A stretch of DNA of 64,000 bases from Acetobacteraceae bacterium (GTDB taxonomy: Bacteria > Pseudomonadota > Alphaproteobacteria > Acetobacterales > Acetobacteraceae): the NCBI GenBank assembly GCA_025354865.1, contig JANXMB010000053.1:22299-86298 (forward strand), written 5' to 3'. The translations under genes and the position numbers were made by a program. The notes below the pieces were generated by a model. It searched no databases. It saw only the letters and a program-made list of their open reading frames with translations, and had not been told where the DNA came from. Positions 9,169 to 18,893 of the stretch are shown in pieces; the first letter of the stretch is position 1; every line of letters starts with the position of its first letter.

Positions 9169-9244
9169 AGTATCGTATTGGTTGCGCGCGCAGCCGCCAC
9201 GCCAACCCTGCGCGCACACCGTTCGGCCGTTCGGCCGCCCGGTG
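9166..9244 (+). repeat. two-hairpin dispersed element, copy 1
   Basis: A 79-bp element with a second copy at 31363-31441 (about 66 of 79 positions identical, with a 32-base core 9185-9216 exactly conserved). Hairpin 1 has arms GCGCGCAG (9186-9193) and CTGCGCGC (9208-9215) around a 14-base loop. Hairpin 2 (9217-9244) has 12-base arms around the loop GTTC, with 10 of 12 positions paired. Where the copies differ in hairpin 2, two pairs change on both sides (C-G to T-A), so the structure is kept. It resembles a REP/BIME-type extragenic element; I do not recognise the family. Confidence 0.75.
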
Positions 9245-9317
9245 TTACACTTCTTTGCCGCGCGTGCGATTGCATCGCCAACCATCCTCCGTGCTACAGG
9301 GCGGCAGGAGAAAAAGC

Positions 9318-10823
9318 GTGCGATTGCCCCTCGGTAGCCGGTGCTGTGTCACGGTCGTTTGCTGCGCCCTGGCGGTGTTGCCGGGGGGGTGCGACCTCGG
9401 CCCGGCTTTCGCGCCCGATCCCGGGGCGATCCCGGTGGAATTCCGCGACGCGCAACCGGGAAAAGCGGCAGTTTGGCCGGACGAGGCGTGGTGGCGCGGC
9501 TTCGCATCCCCCGCATTGACCGGGCTGGTGGAAACCGCGCTGGCGCATAACCAGGACCTCGCCGCCGCCGTGGCCCGCATCCGGCAGGCCGACGCGCAGT
9601 TGCGCATTGCCGGTGCCTCCCTCCTGCCGTCCGCGAACGCCACCGGCAATGCCAGTTGGCAGCGTGTCGGCGCCGCCACCGGCAGTGCCAGCAGCCGGGC
9701 GCGCGGCGGCAGCGTCGATCTGCATAGCTACAGCGCCGGGCTGAATGCTGCCTACGAGCTGGATTTCTGGGGCAAGGCCGCCGCCGGGCGGCAGGCCGCG
9801 CTGGCCAATGCGGTGTTCACCCGGTTCGATCGGCAGACCGTCGCGCTGACGGTCGCGACCAACGTGGCGACCGCGTGGTTCACCGCCCTGGCCTTGGCGG
9901 ACCGCATTGCGATCGCCACCCGCAATCTGGCCGACGCGCAGCAGGTTCTCGCGGTTGTGCGCGGGCGGCGCGACGCCGGCACCGCCAACGACCTCGATCT
10001 CGCGCAGCAGGAAACCTTCGTCGCCGCTAGCCGAGCGGCCTTGCCCAATCTGCGCAATCAGCTCGAACAGGCGATCGTCGGCCTGGGCATTCTGACCGGG
10101 CAGCCGCCCAACGCCATCGTCGTGCGCCCTGGCTCCCTGACCGATCTGGCACTGCCTCCGGTCGCCCCCGGTCTGCCGTCCGAACTGCTGACCCGCCGCC
10201 CCGATGTCGCTGCGGCCGAGGCCGCTTTGCAGGCCAAAAACGCCAACATCGCGGTGGCACGAGCGGCGTTTTTCCCGGCGATCCAGCTTACGGGGTCGGA
10301 CGGTTTCCAGGCGGCGTCCTTGGGCACGTTGATCGGTCCGGGCGGCGCGCTGATGTCGCTGGCCGCCGGCCTGACGGCACCGATCTTCGACGGCGGCACC
10401 CTGCGCGGCCAGTTGGAACTGGCGAAAGGTCAGTACGACGAGCAACTGGCCAACTACCGCAAAGCCGTGTTGCAGGCCTTCACCGATACCGACAATGCCC
10501 TGACCGCGTGGCGCTACATTTCGGAACAAGAAATCCTCGAAGGCGAAGCCGTTGCTCGGGCCCAGCGGGCAGCGACGATCGCCCGGGCGCAGATGGCCGC
10601 CGGGACGGTCGATCTGACCACGGTGCTGACCGTGGAAACCACGCTGTTAAACAACGAAGATACTTTGGCGCAGGTGCGTCTGGCCCGGGCCGAAGCGCTC
10701 CTGAGTCTTTACAAGGCACTCGGCGGCGGTTGGCGGAAAGCCGATAACATCACCTTGCCGACGCTGTCCCCCAACCGGTTGGAGGGCGGTGTGGCCCTGC
10801 CGATCGGGGGGAATATCCGATGA
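9318..10823 (+). CDS. RND efflux system outer membrane lipoprotein (NodT/OprM family)
   Basis: 501 aa from a GTG start that has the ribosome site CAGGAG seven bases upstream. A longer frame from 9255 lacks one. The N-terminal signal peptide ends in a lipobox, LPGGC, so the protein is lipid-anchored. Two outer membrane efflux repeats follow, with YELDFWGKAAAGRQAALAN in the first and the helix pair near residues 370-460 in the second. It forms the trimeric outer-membrane channel of the tripartite pump encoded downstream. The next gene starts 30 bases later on the same strand. Confidence 0.92.
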   Translation: MRLPLGSRCCVTVVCCALAVLPGGCDLGPAFAPDPGAIPVEFRDAQPGKAAVWPDEAWWRGFASPALTGLVETALAHNQDLAAAVARIRQADAQLRIAGASLLPSANATGNASWQRVGAATGSASSRARGGSVDLHSYSAGLNAAYELDFWGKAAAGRQAALANAVFTRFDRQTVALTVATNVATAWFTALALADRIAIATRNLADAQQVLAVVRGRRDAGTANDLDLAQQETFVAASRAALPNLRNQLEQAIVGLGILTGQPPNAIVVRPGSLTDLALPPVAPGLPSELLTRRPDVAAAEAALQAKNANIAVARAAFFPAIQLTGSDGFQAASLGTLIGPGGALMSLAAGLTAPIFDGGTLRGQLELAKGQYDEQLANYRKAVLQAFTDTDNALTAWRYISEQEILEGEAVARAQRAATIARAQMAAGTVDLTTVLTVETTLLNNEDTLAQVRLARAEALLSLYKALGGGWRKADNITLPTLSPNRLEGGVALPIGGNIR

Positions 10824-10853
10824 ACCGCTGGTATACCGGGCCAACAGGCCAAT

Positions 10854-12140
10854 ATGTCTGGCTGCGCGGCTGAGAGCATCGAGATGGATTCCCTGACCCC
10901 GACCCCGATCGAAATAGCGACGCGGCCGCCGGCTCGGCGCCGACGTTGGCCGATTGCGGTACTCTGTCTGCTGCTCGGCGCGGCGATCGTCGCGGTCGTG
11001 CTGTATCGTTCGCCCGCGCAGGATGCGGCGCCCCGCAATCGCTTTGCCGGCCAGCCCATCCCGGTGCTGGTCGCGCCCACCGTGCGGCGGGATATGCCGA
11101 TCGTGCTCGATGGGCTTGGCACGGTGCAGGCGTTCAACAGCGTGGTCGTAAAGGCGATGGTGGACGGCCCGCTGGTGGCGGTGAATTTCACCGAAGGCCA
11201 GACTGTCGCGAAGGGCGATATCCTGGCGCGAATCGAACCGCGCGCCTTCCAGGCGGCGCTGGATCTGGCGATGGCGAAGCAGGCGCAGGACGAAGCCTTG
11301 CTGGGCAACGCCAGGCTGGACTTGGAGCGCTATCGCAAACTGGCCGGCAGCAACTATGCGACGGCGCAGCAGGCCGATACGCAGAAAGCGCTGGTCGCGC
11401 AGTACGAGGCCCTGGTGCGCCAGGACCAAGCGCAGGTCGATGCCGCCCGCAGCAATCTGGATTACACCGTTGTCGCCGCGCCGCTGGATGGGCGCGCCGG
11501 GGTGCGTCTGGTCGATCGGGGCAATATCGTGCATGCCGGGGATGCGACGGGGTTGGTGATGATCGCCCAGTTGCAGCCGATTTTCGTGACCTTTACCCTG
11601 CCGCAGCAGAACCTGCCGGCCGTGGCCAACGCGATGCGCAGCGGGGATCCGGTGGTCCGCGCCACCGTGCAAGGCACCGGCCGCGCGCCGATCGTGGAAA
11701 CCGGCAAGCTGACGGTGCTGGACAACCAGGTCGATCAGACCACCGGCACCATCCGGTTGAAGGCGACGTTCGCGAACGCGGAAAGCCGCCTGTGGCCGGG
11801 GGGCTTCGTTGGCGTGCGGTTGCAGATCGATACCGTGCGCAATGCCGTCACCGTGCCGCCGGCAGCGGTGCAACGCGGGCCGCGCGGGGCCTTCGTCTAC
11901 GTTGTCGGCGCCGACGACACCGTCGCTCGCCGAGCGATCATCGCCGGGTATGAGGACGAGCAGGCGACCATCGTGCTGGACGGCCTTACCGGGGACGAAC
12001 GGGTGGTGACCGACGGGGCGTCGCGGCTGTCCGAAGGGTCGAAGGTGGTTGTGGCCACAGCGGCCGGCGATGCGCCTCCGCCGGGGCGGGAACGCCCGGC
12101 CGCGCCCGGCGCGCAACGCCAACGCCCGCCGCCGGGATGA
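10854..12140 (+). CDS. RND efflux periplasmic adaptor (MdtA-like membrane fusion protein)
   Basis: 428 aa; an alternative ATG at 10884 (MDSLTPTPIE) is equally possible. After an Arg-rich stretch there is one transmembrane anchor (WPIAVLCLLLGAAIVAVVLY). The HlyD-type core then follows: a lipoyl half-motif (VVVKAMVDGPLVAVNFTEGQ), a coiled-coil hairpin about residues 135-190, the second lipoyl half and the beta-barrel with TGTIRLKATFAN. The C-terminus is Pro/Arg-rich. It bridges the inner-membrane pumps and the outer-membrane channel. Its stop overlaps the next start by four bases (ATGA). Confidence 0.93.
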   Translation: MSGCAAESIEMDSLTPTPIEIATRPPARRRRWPIAVLCLLLGAAIVAVVLYRSPAQDAAPRNRFAGQPIPVLVAPTVRRDMPIVLDGLGTVQAFNSVVVKAMVDGPLVAVNFTEGQTVAKGDILARIEPRAFQAALDLAMAKQAQDEALLGNARLDLERYRKLAGSNYATAQQADTQKALVAQYEALVRQDQAQVDAARSNLDYTVVAAPLDGRAGVRLVDRGNIVHAGDATGLVMIAQLQPIFVTFTLPQQNLPAVANAMRSGDPVVRATVQGTGRAPIVETGKLTVLDNQVDQTTGTIRLKATFANAESRLWPGGFVGVRLQIDTVRNAVTVPPAAVQRGPRGAFVYVVGADDTVARRAIIAGYEDEQATIVLDGLTGDERVVTDGASRLSEGSKVVVATAAGDAPPPGRERPAAPGAQRQRPPPG

Positions 12141-15100
12141 ACATTTCGGCGCCTTTCATCGCGCGCCCGATCGCCACCTGGCTGCTGGCGATCGCGATCC
12201 TGCTGGCGGGGGCGTTGGGCTACCGGGCCTTGCCGGTTTCCGCCCTGCCGGAGGTCGATTTCCCCACCATCCAGATCGTCACCCAACTGCCGGGTGCCGC
12301 GCCGGAGACGGTCGAAACCCTGATCACCGCGACCCTGGAACGCCAGTTCGGGCAGATCCCCGGGCTTGTGGCCATGACCTCCCAAAGTGCGGAGGGCACC
12401 AGTCAGATCGTGCTGCAATTCAACCTGTCGCGGTCGATGGATTCCGCAGCGCAGGATGTGCAGGCCGCGATCAACGCCGCCGCCGGCACGCTGCCGATGA
12501 CGCTGCCGTATCCGCCGGTTTATGCCAAGGTCAATCCGGCCGACGCGCCGATCCTGACCATCGCGCTGATGTCCGAGACCGTGCCGATCGACGTTGCGAG
12601 CGACGCCGCCGACACCATTTTACAGCCCAAATTGTCCGAAATCGACGGCGTTGGCCGGGTCACCGTGCAGGGCGGCATGCGCCCCGCCGTCCGGGTGCGC
12701 GTCGATCCAGCCCGGCTCGCGTCGTACGGCCTGTCGATGGAAGACGTCCGCGCTGCCGTCGCGGCGGCCAACGCCAACGGTGCCAAGGGCGGTTTCGACG
12801 GCCGGCGCCAGAGTTTTGCGCTGGGCGCTAACGACCAGCTTGTCGATCCCGCCGCTTACCGCAACCTAGCGATCGCCTGGCGCAACGGTGCGCCTGTCCG
12901 TCTGTCTGCCGTTGGCGATGTCATCGCCGGGATGGAAAACAACCGCGTTTCCGCCAAATTCGACGGCACGCCGGCCGTGGTGCTCGATATCCAGCGTCAG
13001 CCCGGCGCCAACATCGTCCAAACGGTGGAGGCGATTAAGCAGGCGCTGCCCCGGCTGCGGCAGGCGATCCCCTCGGGCATCGCGATGACCATCGCCACGG
13101 ATCGGACCGAGACGATCCGAGCATCGGTGCTGGATGTGCAGTATACGTTGGTGCTGTCGGTGGTGCTGGTGGTGGGCACGATCTTCGTGTTTCTGCGCTC
13201 CGCCCGCGCCACGTTCATTCCGGCGGTGGCACTGCCGCTGTCGCTGATCGGCACCTTCGGCATCATGCATCTGCTGGGTTTCGGCCTGGACAATCTGTCC
13301 CTGATGGCGCTGACCGTCGCCAGCGGCTTCGTGGTGGACGATGCCATCGTGATGATCGAAAATGTGGTTCGTTACATCGAGCAGGGGATGAAACCGCTCG
13401 AAGCCGCCTATCGCGGCGCGGCGCAGATCGGGTTCACCATCGTCTCGTTGACGGTCTCCCTGATCGCGGTGTTCATCCCGCTGTTGTTCATGACCGGCGT
13501 CGTCGGGCGCTTGTTCAAGGAGTTTTCGGTGACGCTGTCGGTCGCCGTCGTCGTCTCGGCGGTGGTGTCGCTGACGCTGACCCCGACGATGTGCGCCCGC
13601 CTGCTGCGTCCCGCGTCGGAAGAACGTCCCGGCCGTTTCGCGCGTGGCTGCGAGGCCGCTTTCGACGCGCTGCTGGCCGGTTATCGCCACAGCCTCGGTT
13701 GGGCGTTCCGGCATCGGACCTTCGTGCTGCTGGTCGGCGTGGGCACGCTGATCGGCACCATCGGCCTGTATATCGTCGCCCCCAAGGGCTTCCTGCCGCG
13801 CCAGGATACCGGCGTGCTGCTGGCGGTGACCGAAGCGGCCGAGAGCGTGTCCATCCCGCATTTGATCGATATACAGACACGGATGGCCGAGATCGTCCGC
13901 CGCGACCCCGCAGTGACCGGCGTCGTGTCCTTTGTGGGGGCGGGGACGATCAACGCGACCCCCAACACCGGGCGGCTGACCATCGCCCTGCGCCCGGTCG
14001 GGGAGCGCGATGCGGTCGAGGCCGTCGTCGCCCGCCTGGAACGCGCCGTGGCCGAGGTCCCCGGCCTCACCGCGTTTTTCCAACCCGTGCAAGACATTCA
14101 GATCGGCGCTCGTATCAGTCGGACCCAGTTTCAATATACGCTGACGGAAACCGATGCGACGGAACTGGCGGTCTGGGCGCCTCGGCTATTGGCCAAGCTC
14201 GCGACTTTGGCCGAACTGCGCAACGTCGCATCCGACCAGCAGGACAATGGCTTTCGCACCTTCGTCGCGGTGGATCGCGATGCTGCCATGCGCCTGGGTG
14301 TGTCGATGCAGGCGATCCAGGACACGCTGTACGACGCCTTCGGACAGCGCCAGATCTCCACCATATTCGGGCAGGCGAACCAATATCGGGTGGTGCTGGA
14401 AGCCGATCCCGCCTGGCAGCAAGACCCCGCCGTGTTGCAGCTGCTGCGGGTTCCGGGTACGGGGGGCGCGCAAGTTCCGCTTGCAACGATCGCGCGGTTC
14501 GAAAAAACCACATCCCCCTTGGTTCTGACGCATCAGGAGCAGTTTCCATCCGCCACGCTCAGTTTCGATCTCGCGCGGGGGTATTCGCTGGGTCACGCGG
14601 TGACGGCTGTCGCACAGGCGGAGAAGGATATCGGCATGCCGGAAACGATCTCCGGCAGCTATGCTGGGGACGCTGCGGAGTTTCAGCGATCGTTGGCCGC
14701 CGAGCCTTGGCTGATCCTGGCGGCGCTGGTGGTGATTTATATTGTGTTGGGGGTGCTGTACGAAAGCTGGATCCATCCGATCACCATCCTTTCGACGCTG
14801 CCCTCGGCGGGGATCGGGGCGCTGTTGGCGTTGATGGCATGCGGCACCGATTTGTCGTTGGTCGCCCTGGTCGGCATCGTGCTGCTGATGGGCATCGTGA
14901 AAAAGAATGCTATCATGATGGTGGATTTCGCCCTGGAAGCCGAACGCGAGCACGGCAAATCGCCGGAGGACGCGATGTGGGATGCCTGCATCCTCCGTTT
15001 CCGGCCGATCACCATGACCACCATGGCGGCGCTGCTCGGCGCCCTCCCGCTGGTGATCGGACACGGTGCGGGATCGGAACTGCGCAGCCCGCTGGGGATC

Positions 15101-15232
15101 GCCATCATCGGCGGTTTGCTGCTGTCGCAGTTTCTGACGCTCTACACCACGCCGATCATCTATCTCGCGTTCGAGCGCTGGCAGACGCGGTTGCGGGGAC
15201 CGCGAGAGGCAGCACCCGCCCTTGCCGAATGA
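12137..15232 (+). CDS. RND multidrug efflux permease, first (MdtB/MdtC type)
   Basis: 1031 aa, full length for the HAE1/MdtBC family, with twelve predicted transmembrane helices and two large periplasmic loops. TM4 has GFVVDDAIVMIENVV, carrying the two proton-relay aspartates, and TM10 has the matching lysine in GIVKKNAIMMVDFALEAE. It sits in the inner membrane and drives drug export by proton antiport. It is coupled to the adaptor by an ATGA overlap. With the second permease downstream it resembles the MdtB/MdtC heteromeric pair. Confidence 0.93.
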   Translation: MNISAPFIARPIATWLLAIAILLAGALGYRALPVSALPEVDFPTIQIVTQLPGAAPETVETLITATLERQFGQIPGLVAMTSQSAEGTSQIVLQFNLSRSMDSAAQDVQAAINAAAGTLPMTLPYPPVYAKVNPADAPILTIALMSETVPIDVASDAADTILQPKLSEIDGVGRVTVQGGMRPAVRVRVDPARLASYGLSMEDVRAAVAAANANGAKGGFDGRRQSFALGANDQLVDPAAYRNLAIAWRNGAPVRLSAVGDVIAGMENNRVSAKFDGTPAVVLDIQRQPGANIVQTVEAIKQALPRLRQAIPSGIAMTIATDRTETIRASVLDVQYTLVLSVVLVVGTIFVFLRSARATFIPAVALPLSLIGTFGIMHLLGFGLDNLSLMALTVASGFVVDDAIVMIENVVRYIEQGMKPLEAAYRGAAQIGFTIVSLTVSLIAVFIPLLFMTGVVGRLFKEFSVTLSVAVVVSAVVSLTLTPTMCARLLRPASEERPGRFARGCEAAFDALLAGYRHSLGWAFRHRTFVLLVGVGTLIGTIGLYIVAPKGFLPRQDTGVLLAVTEAAESVSIPHLIDIQTRMAEIVRRDPAVTGVVSFVGAGTINATPNTGRLTIALRPVGERDAVEAVVARLERAVAEVPGLTAFFQPVQDIQIGARISRTQFQYTLTETDATELAVWAPRLLAKLATLAELRNVASDQQDNGFRTFVAVDRDAAMRLGVSMQAIQDTLYDAFGQRQISTIFGQANQYRVVLEADPAWQQDPAVLQLLRVPGTGGAQVPLATIARFEKTTSPLVLTHQEQFPSATLSFDLARGYSLGHAVTAVAQAEKDIGMPETISGSYAGDAAEFQRSLAAEPWLILAALVVIYIVLGVLYESWIHPITILSTLPSAGIGALLALMACGTDLSLVALVGIVLLMGIVKKNAIMMVDFALEAEREHGKSPEDAMWDACILRFRPITMTTMAALLGALPLVIGHGAGSELRSPLGIAIIGGLLLSQFLTLYTTPIIYLAFERWQTRLRGPREAAPALAE

Positions 15233-15248
15233 GACCGGCGGGGCATGA

Positions 15249-15300
15249 GGCAATTGGAGCACGGGGCAATTGGGGCACGGGGCAATTGGGGCACGGGGCA
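15249..15300. repeat. 16-bp tandem repeat, three copies
   Basis: Three 16-base units of the form GGCAATTGGRGCACGG start at 15249, 15265 and 15281; the first differs by one base, and a four-base partial follows. They occupy the 123-base gap between the first RND permease and the small secreted protein gene, 55 bases before that gene's ribosome site. No coding or hairpin role is evident. Confidence 0.85.
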
Positions 15301-15355
15301 GCCGCCGGAATGAGGCTGTCCGGGCAATTTGGCAAAATGCCAGGAGGTTGGGGTT

Positions 15356-15739
15356 ATGAGGTTGGCGGTTTTGATATTCGCTATATACGCGTTGGCCGTT
15401 GGCGCCGGGTACGGATTGAACAAGGGATGGATCCAGTTGCCAGTCGCCGATCCCGCGCCGGCGCCGGCATTCGATGATATGAAATTCGTCCTCGGCGTCC
15501 GCGAAGCCGGGGTCGTGATCTATGTCAATAGCCTCGTGTCGATCGTCGGCAAGGAAGTGACCGATATCCGGGTACGCGGCGAAACCTACAACCCGGCTTC
15601 GCGCACCCTGACCGTCTGGTTGTCGGCCACGGCGCGCGGCAGCGCCTATGTCTTCACCGCCGACTGCCATGTCGCCGATGCCGGCGGTTGGTTCTGCTCC
15701 CGCCCGATCGATGCCGGCGGGTTCGTCCGGGTGAACTGA
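15356..15739 (+). CDS. small secreted or membrane-anchored protein between two RND pumps
   Basis: 127 aa. The ATG at 15356 is preceded by AGGAGG (15342-15347) at an ideal eight-base spacing, so this start is firm. An N-terminal hydrophobic helix (MRLAVLIFAIYALAVGAGYG) is a signal peptide or anchor. The remainder is predicted periplasmic, with two cysteines (DCHVADAGGWFCSRP) that could form a disulfide. I do not recognise the family. It ends three bases before the second RND permease start, so it is co-translated with the pumps and probably acts in their assembly or as a periplasmic accessory. That role is inferred from position only. Confidence 0.75.
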   Translation: MRLAVLIFAIYALAVGAGYGLNKGWIQLPVADPAPAPAFDDMKFVLGVREAGVVIYVNSLVSIVGKEVTDIRVRGETYNPASRTLTVWLSATARGSAYVFTADCHVADAGGWFCSRPIDAGGFVRVN

Positions 15740-15742
15740 TCG

Positions 15743-18700
15743 GTGAACTTCTCCGCCCCCTTCATCGCTCGGCCGGTCGCGACCATCCTGCTGTCGATCG
15801 GGTTGTTTCTGGCGGGGGCGGTTGCCTATCGTTTCCTTCCGGTCGCGGCGCTGCCGTCGATCGATGTGCCGTATATCGTCGTGATCGCCGCGCGCCCTGG
15901 CGCCGACCCCGAGACGATGGCGAATTCCGTCGCCGCCCCGCTGGAGCGCCGCCTGGGGGAAATCGCGGGCATTACCGAGATCACCTCCACCTCGTCCATC
16001 GGCAACACTTCGGTGGTGCTGCAATTCGATATCTCCCGCGATATCAACGGGGCGGCGCACGATGTGCAGGCGGCGATCAATGCCGCGACCACCGATCTGC
16101 CGGCGGATCTGCCGGTCCGTCCGTATTACCGCAAATTCAACCCCGCCGACGCGCCGATCATGACGATCGCCCTGTCGTCCACCACCGCCACGACCGCGCA
16201 AATCTACGACGCCGCCGATTCGGTGCTGGCGCAGCGCCTGTCGCAGGTCGAAGGCGTGGCCCAGGTCGCGGTGAACGGGGCAGAAAAGCCGGCGGTGCGC
16301 ATCGCCCTGGACCCGGAGCGGCTGGCGGCGGCGGGGCTGTCGGGGCAGGACGTCTACAATGCCGTCCGAGCCGCCAACACGATCGGGCCGGTGGGGGGAT
16401 TTCAGGGCGAGCACCACGCGGAGGGCATCGTCCTCAATAGCCAGATCGCCCAGGCCGCCGACTACCGGCCGCTGATCGTCCGGACCGCCAACGGCGCGGT
16501 TCTGCGCCTGTCCGACGTCGCCACCGTGACCAACGGGGTGGCGAACACCCGCCTTGCCGCCTGGAACGGCAAGCAGCCGGCCATCCTGTTGAACATCACC
16601 AAGGAAGCCGGCGCCAATGTTATCGAAACCGTGGATCGCATCCACGCGCTGCTGCCGCAACTGATGCGCTGGCTGCCGGGCGACATCGCGGTCACGGTCA
16701 TCGGCGATCGCACCACGACGATACGCGCCAGCATTGCCGATGTGCAATGGACCTTGCTGATCGCCATCGCCCTGGTGCTGCTGGTCGTGCTGCTGTTCAT
16801 GCGTCGCCTGATTCCCACCGTCGCGGCGGCGGTCACGGTGCCCCTGTCCTTGAGCGGCACGCTCGCCGCGATGTGGGCCATGGGTTACACGATCGACAAT
16901 TTCTCCCTGATGGCGCTGACCATTTCGGTTGGCTTCGTGGTCGACGATGCCATCGTGATGATCGAAAATATCGTCCGCCATATGGAGCAAGGCGATCCCC
17001 CCTTGCGCGCGGCGTTGAACGGATCCCGGCAGATCGGTTTCACCGTTGTATCGATCAGCTTGTCCCTGGTCGCGGTGTTCATTCCGCTGATTTTCATGGG
17101 CGGGATCCAGGGCCGGTTGTTCCACGAATTCGCGGTAACGATGACCATGGCCATTGGCATTTCCGCCGTGGTCTCGCTGACCCTGACCCCGATGATATGC
17201 GGGCGCTATATGCGCAATGCCGAGCCGGACGCGCCGCATGGCCGGGTTTGGCGCGGGGTGGATTGGGTTTTGCATGGCGCGCAGCGGTGTTACGCCCGCA
17301 GCCTGGGTTGGGCATTGGCGCATCCGATCGTCATGATCGAACTGTTGGTGTTCAGCTTCGTTGCCATGCTCAAGGTCTTCGCGTTGGTACCCGGCGGCTT
17401 CATGCCCTTGCAGGATACCGGCATGTTGATCGGATCTACCCTGGCCGATCCCGATATTTCGTTCCGCACGATGGAAGATCGGCAACGTGCGGTGGTCGAT
17501 ATCGTGCTGGCCGATCCCGCCGTTGCCAGCGTGGCGTCGAATGTCGGCGTATCGGCGGGTTGGAGTTCGCTCAATCGCGGGTCGCTGACGGTCAATCTGA
17601 AGCCGTTGCGGGATCGGGGCATCGATTCCGAAGCGGTCATCGCCCGTTTGCGACCCAAGTTGATGCGGTTGGAGGGCGTGCAGACCTTCATGTTCTCGGC
17701 GCAGGATTTGCGCGGCGGCGGGCGCGGCGGCGGGTCGCAATTCCAATATGTGCTGATTTCGCCGGATCTGGCGCTGCTTCGGGTCTGGGCGCAGAAGCTG
17801 GAGGACAAGCTGAAGGAAGCGCCGGAACTTGCCGATGTCGTTTCGGATCAAGACCGAGCGGGTCCGCAGGTCGATGTGGTCATCGATCGGGAGGCGGCGG
17901 CGCGATTGGGCGTTAGCACCATCGCGATCGATACGGCATTGAACAATGCCTTCGCGCAACGGCAGGTATCGACGATTTACGCCCAGCGCAATCAATACAA
18001 AGTCGTGCTGGAGGTCGATCCCGTCCTGCAAGCCGGCCCATCGTTTCTAAGCCGGATTTACGTCGGGTCGGCCTCTGGCCAGCAAGTACCGCTGTCGTCG
18101 GTGGCGAGCTTCGGGCGTTCTTTCGCGCCGTTGTCGGTGAAACACCAAGGACAATTTCCCGCCGCGACCATCAGCTTCAACCTCGCACCAGGGGTCGCGC
18201 AAGGCGTGGCGCAAGATGCGGTAGACCGAGCGGCGCGGGCGTTGCGCATGCCGGAGGGGGTGAAGGGCGAGTTTGCCGGCAGCGCGCGGTGGCAGCAACA
18301 ATCCCTGGCATCGAACCTGCTTCTGATCGCGGCGGCCTTGCTTTCGATCTACATCGTGCTAGGCGTGCTCTACGAAAGTTTGATCCACCCCATTACCATT
18401 ATATTGACGCTGCCACCGGCATTGCTGGGCGCGGCGTTGGCGTTGTGGATTTTCGGTTTCGATTTGTCGGTCATGTCGGTGATCGGCATCATATTGCTGA
18501 TCGGCATCGTTAAAAAGAACGCGATCATGATGATCGATTTCGCGCTGGAAGCGGAACGCGAGCACGGCATGACCCCGTTTGAGGCGATTCACGCCGCCTG
18601 TCTGGCCCGGTTCCGGCCGATCACTATGACAACGATGGCCGCTTTGTTCGGCGCTTTGCCGTTGGCGATGGCATTCGGCACCGGTGCCGAACTGCGCCGC

Positions 18701-18868
18701 CCCTTGGGCTTCACGATCGCCGGCGGATTGATCGTTTCGCAGATGCTGACACTCTACACCACCCCTGTCATATACCTCGTATTCGAACGCATCGCCGCTT
18801 GGTTTGGCGGCGGGCGGAGGTCGATCGCGGTCCCGAACCTGGGCGATATCGTAACTGACCGGCACTGA
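15743..18868 (+). CDS. RND multidrug efflux permease, second (MdtB/MdtC type)
   Basis: 1041 aa from a GTG start (VNFSAPFIARPVATILLS) three bases after the preceding stop. It has the same architecture as the first permease: proton-relay aspartates in GFVVDDAIVMIENIV and the TM10 lysine in GIVKKNAIMMIDFALEAE. The two pumps are clearly homologous throughout and begin with almost the same N-terminus (NISAPFIARPIATW and NFSAPFIARPVATI). Two homologous RND proteins with one adaptor and one channel is the mdtABC arrangement, in which a heterotrimer forms. It is the last gene of the operon and converges on the GH15 gene with 25 bases between. Confidence 0.93.
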   Translation: MNFSAPFIARPVATILLSIGLFLAGAVAYRFLPVAALPSIDVPYIVVIAARPGADPETMANSVAAPLERRLGEIAGITEITSTSSIGNTSVVLQFDISRDINGAAHDVQAAINAATTDLPADLPVRPYYRKFNPADAPIMTIALSSTTATTAQIYDAADSVLAQRLSQVEGVAQVAVNGAEKPAVRIALDPERLAAAGLSGQDVYNAVRAANTIGPVGGFQGEHHAEGIVLNSQIAQAADYRPLIVRTANGAVLRLSDVATVTNGVANTRLAAWNGKQPAILLNITKEAGANVIETVDRIHALLPQLMRWLPGDIAVTVIGDRTTTIRASIADVQWTLLIAIALVLLVVLLFMRRLIPTVAAAVTVPLSLSGTLAAMWAMGYTIDNFSLMALTISVGFVVDDAIVMIENIVRHMEQGDPPLRAALNGSRQIGFTVVSISLSLVAVFIPLIFMGGIQGRLFHEFAVTMTMAIGISAVVSLTLTPMICGRYMRNAEPDAPHGRVWRGVDWVLHGAQRCYARSLGWALAHPIVMIELLVFSFVAMLKVFALVPGGFMPLQDTGMLIGSTLADPDISFRTMEDRQRAVVDIVLADPAVASVASNVGVSAGWSSLNRGSLTVNLKPLRDRGIDSEAVIARLRPKLMRLEGVQTFMFSAQDLRGGGRGGGSQFQYVLISPDLALLRVWAQKLEDKLKEAPELADVVSDQDRAGPQVDVVIDREAAARLGVSTIAIDTALNNAFAQRQVSTIYAQRNQYKVVLEVDPVLQAGPSFLSRIYVGSASGQQVPLSSVASFGRSFAPLSVKHQGQFPAATISFNLAPGVAQGVAQDAVDRAARALRMPEGVKGEFAGSARWQQQSLASNLLLIAAALLSIYIVLGVLYESLIHPITIILTLPPALLGAALALWIFGFDLSVMSVIGIILLIGIVKKNAIMMIDFALEAEREHGMTPFEAIHAACLARFRPITMTTMAALFGALPLAMAFGTGAELRRPLGFTIAGGLIVSQMLTLYTTPVIYLVFERIAAWFGGGRRSIAVPNLGDIVTDRH

Positions 18869-18893
18869 ATATATCGAACGACGCGATAAGCCG

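Noticed and set aside
9034..9285. An 83-codon minus-strand frame upstream of livG
   Set aside because: It lies over the inverted repeat and the two-hairpin element, with no ribosome site or recognisable features.
10647..12122. A 491-codon minus-strand frame opposite the efflux adaptor
   Set aside because: It is a shadow of the well-supported adaptor gene, with typical His/Arg/Gln-rich composition.
14186..18031. A 1281-codon open frame on the minus strand across the RND pumps
   Set aside because: It is antisense to two full-length, clearly recognised pump genes, is rich in Gln/His/Arg/Asp as expected of a GC-rich shadow, and has no domain.
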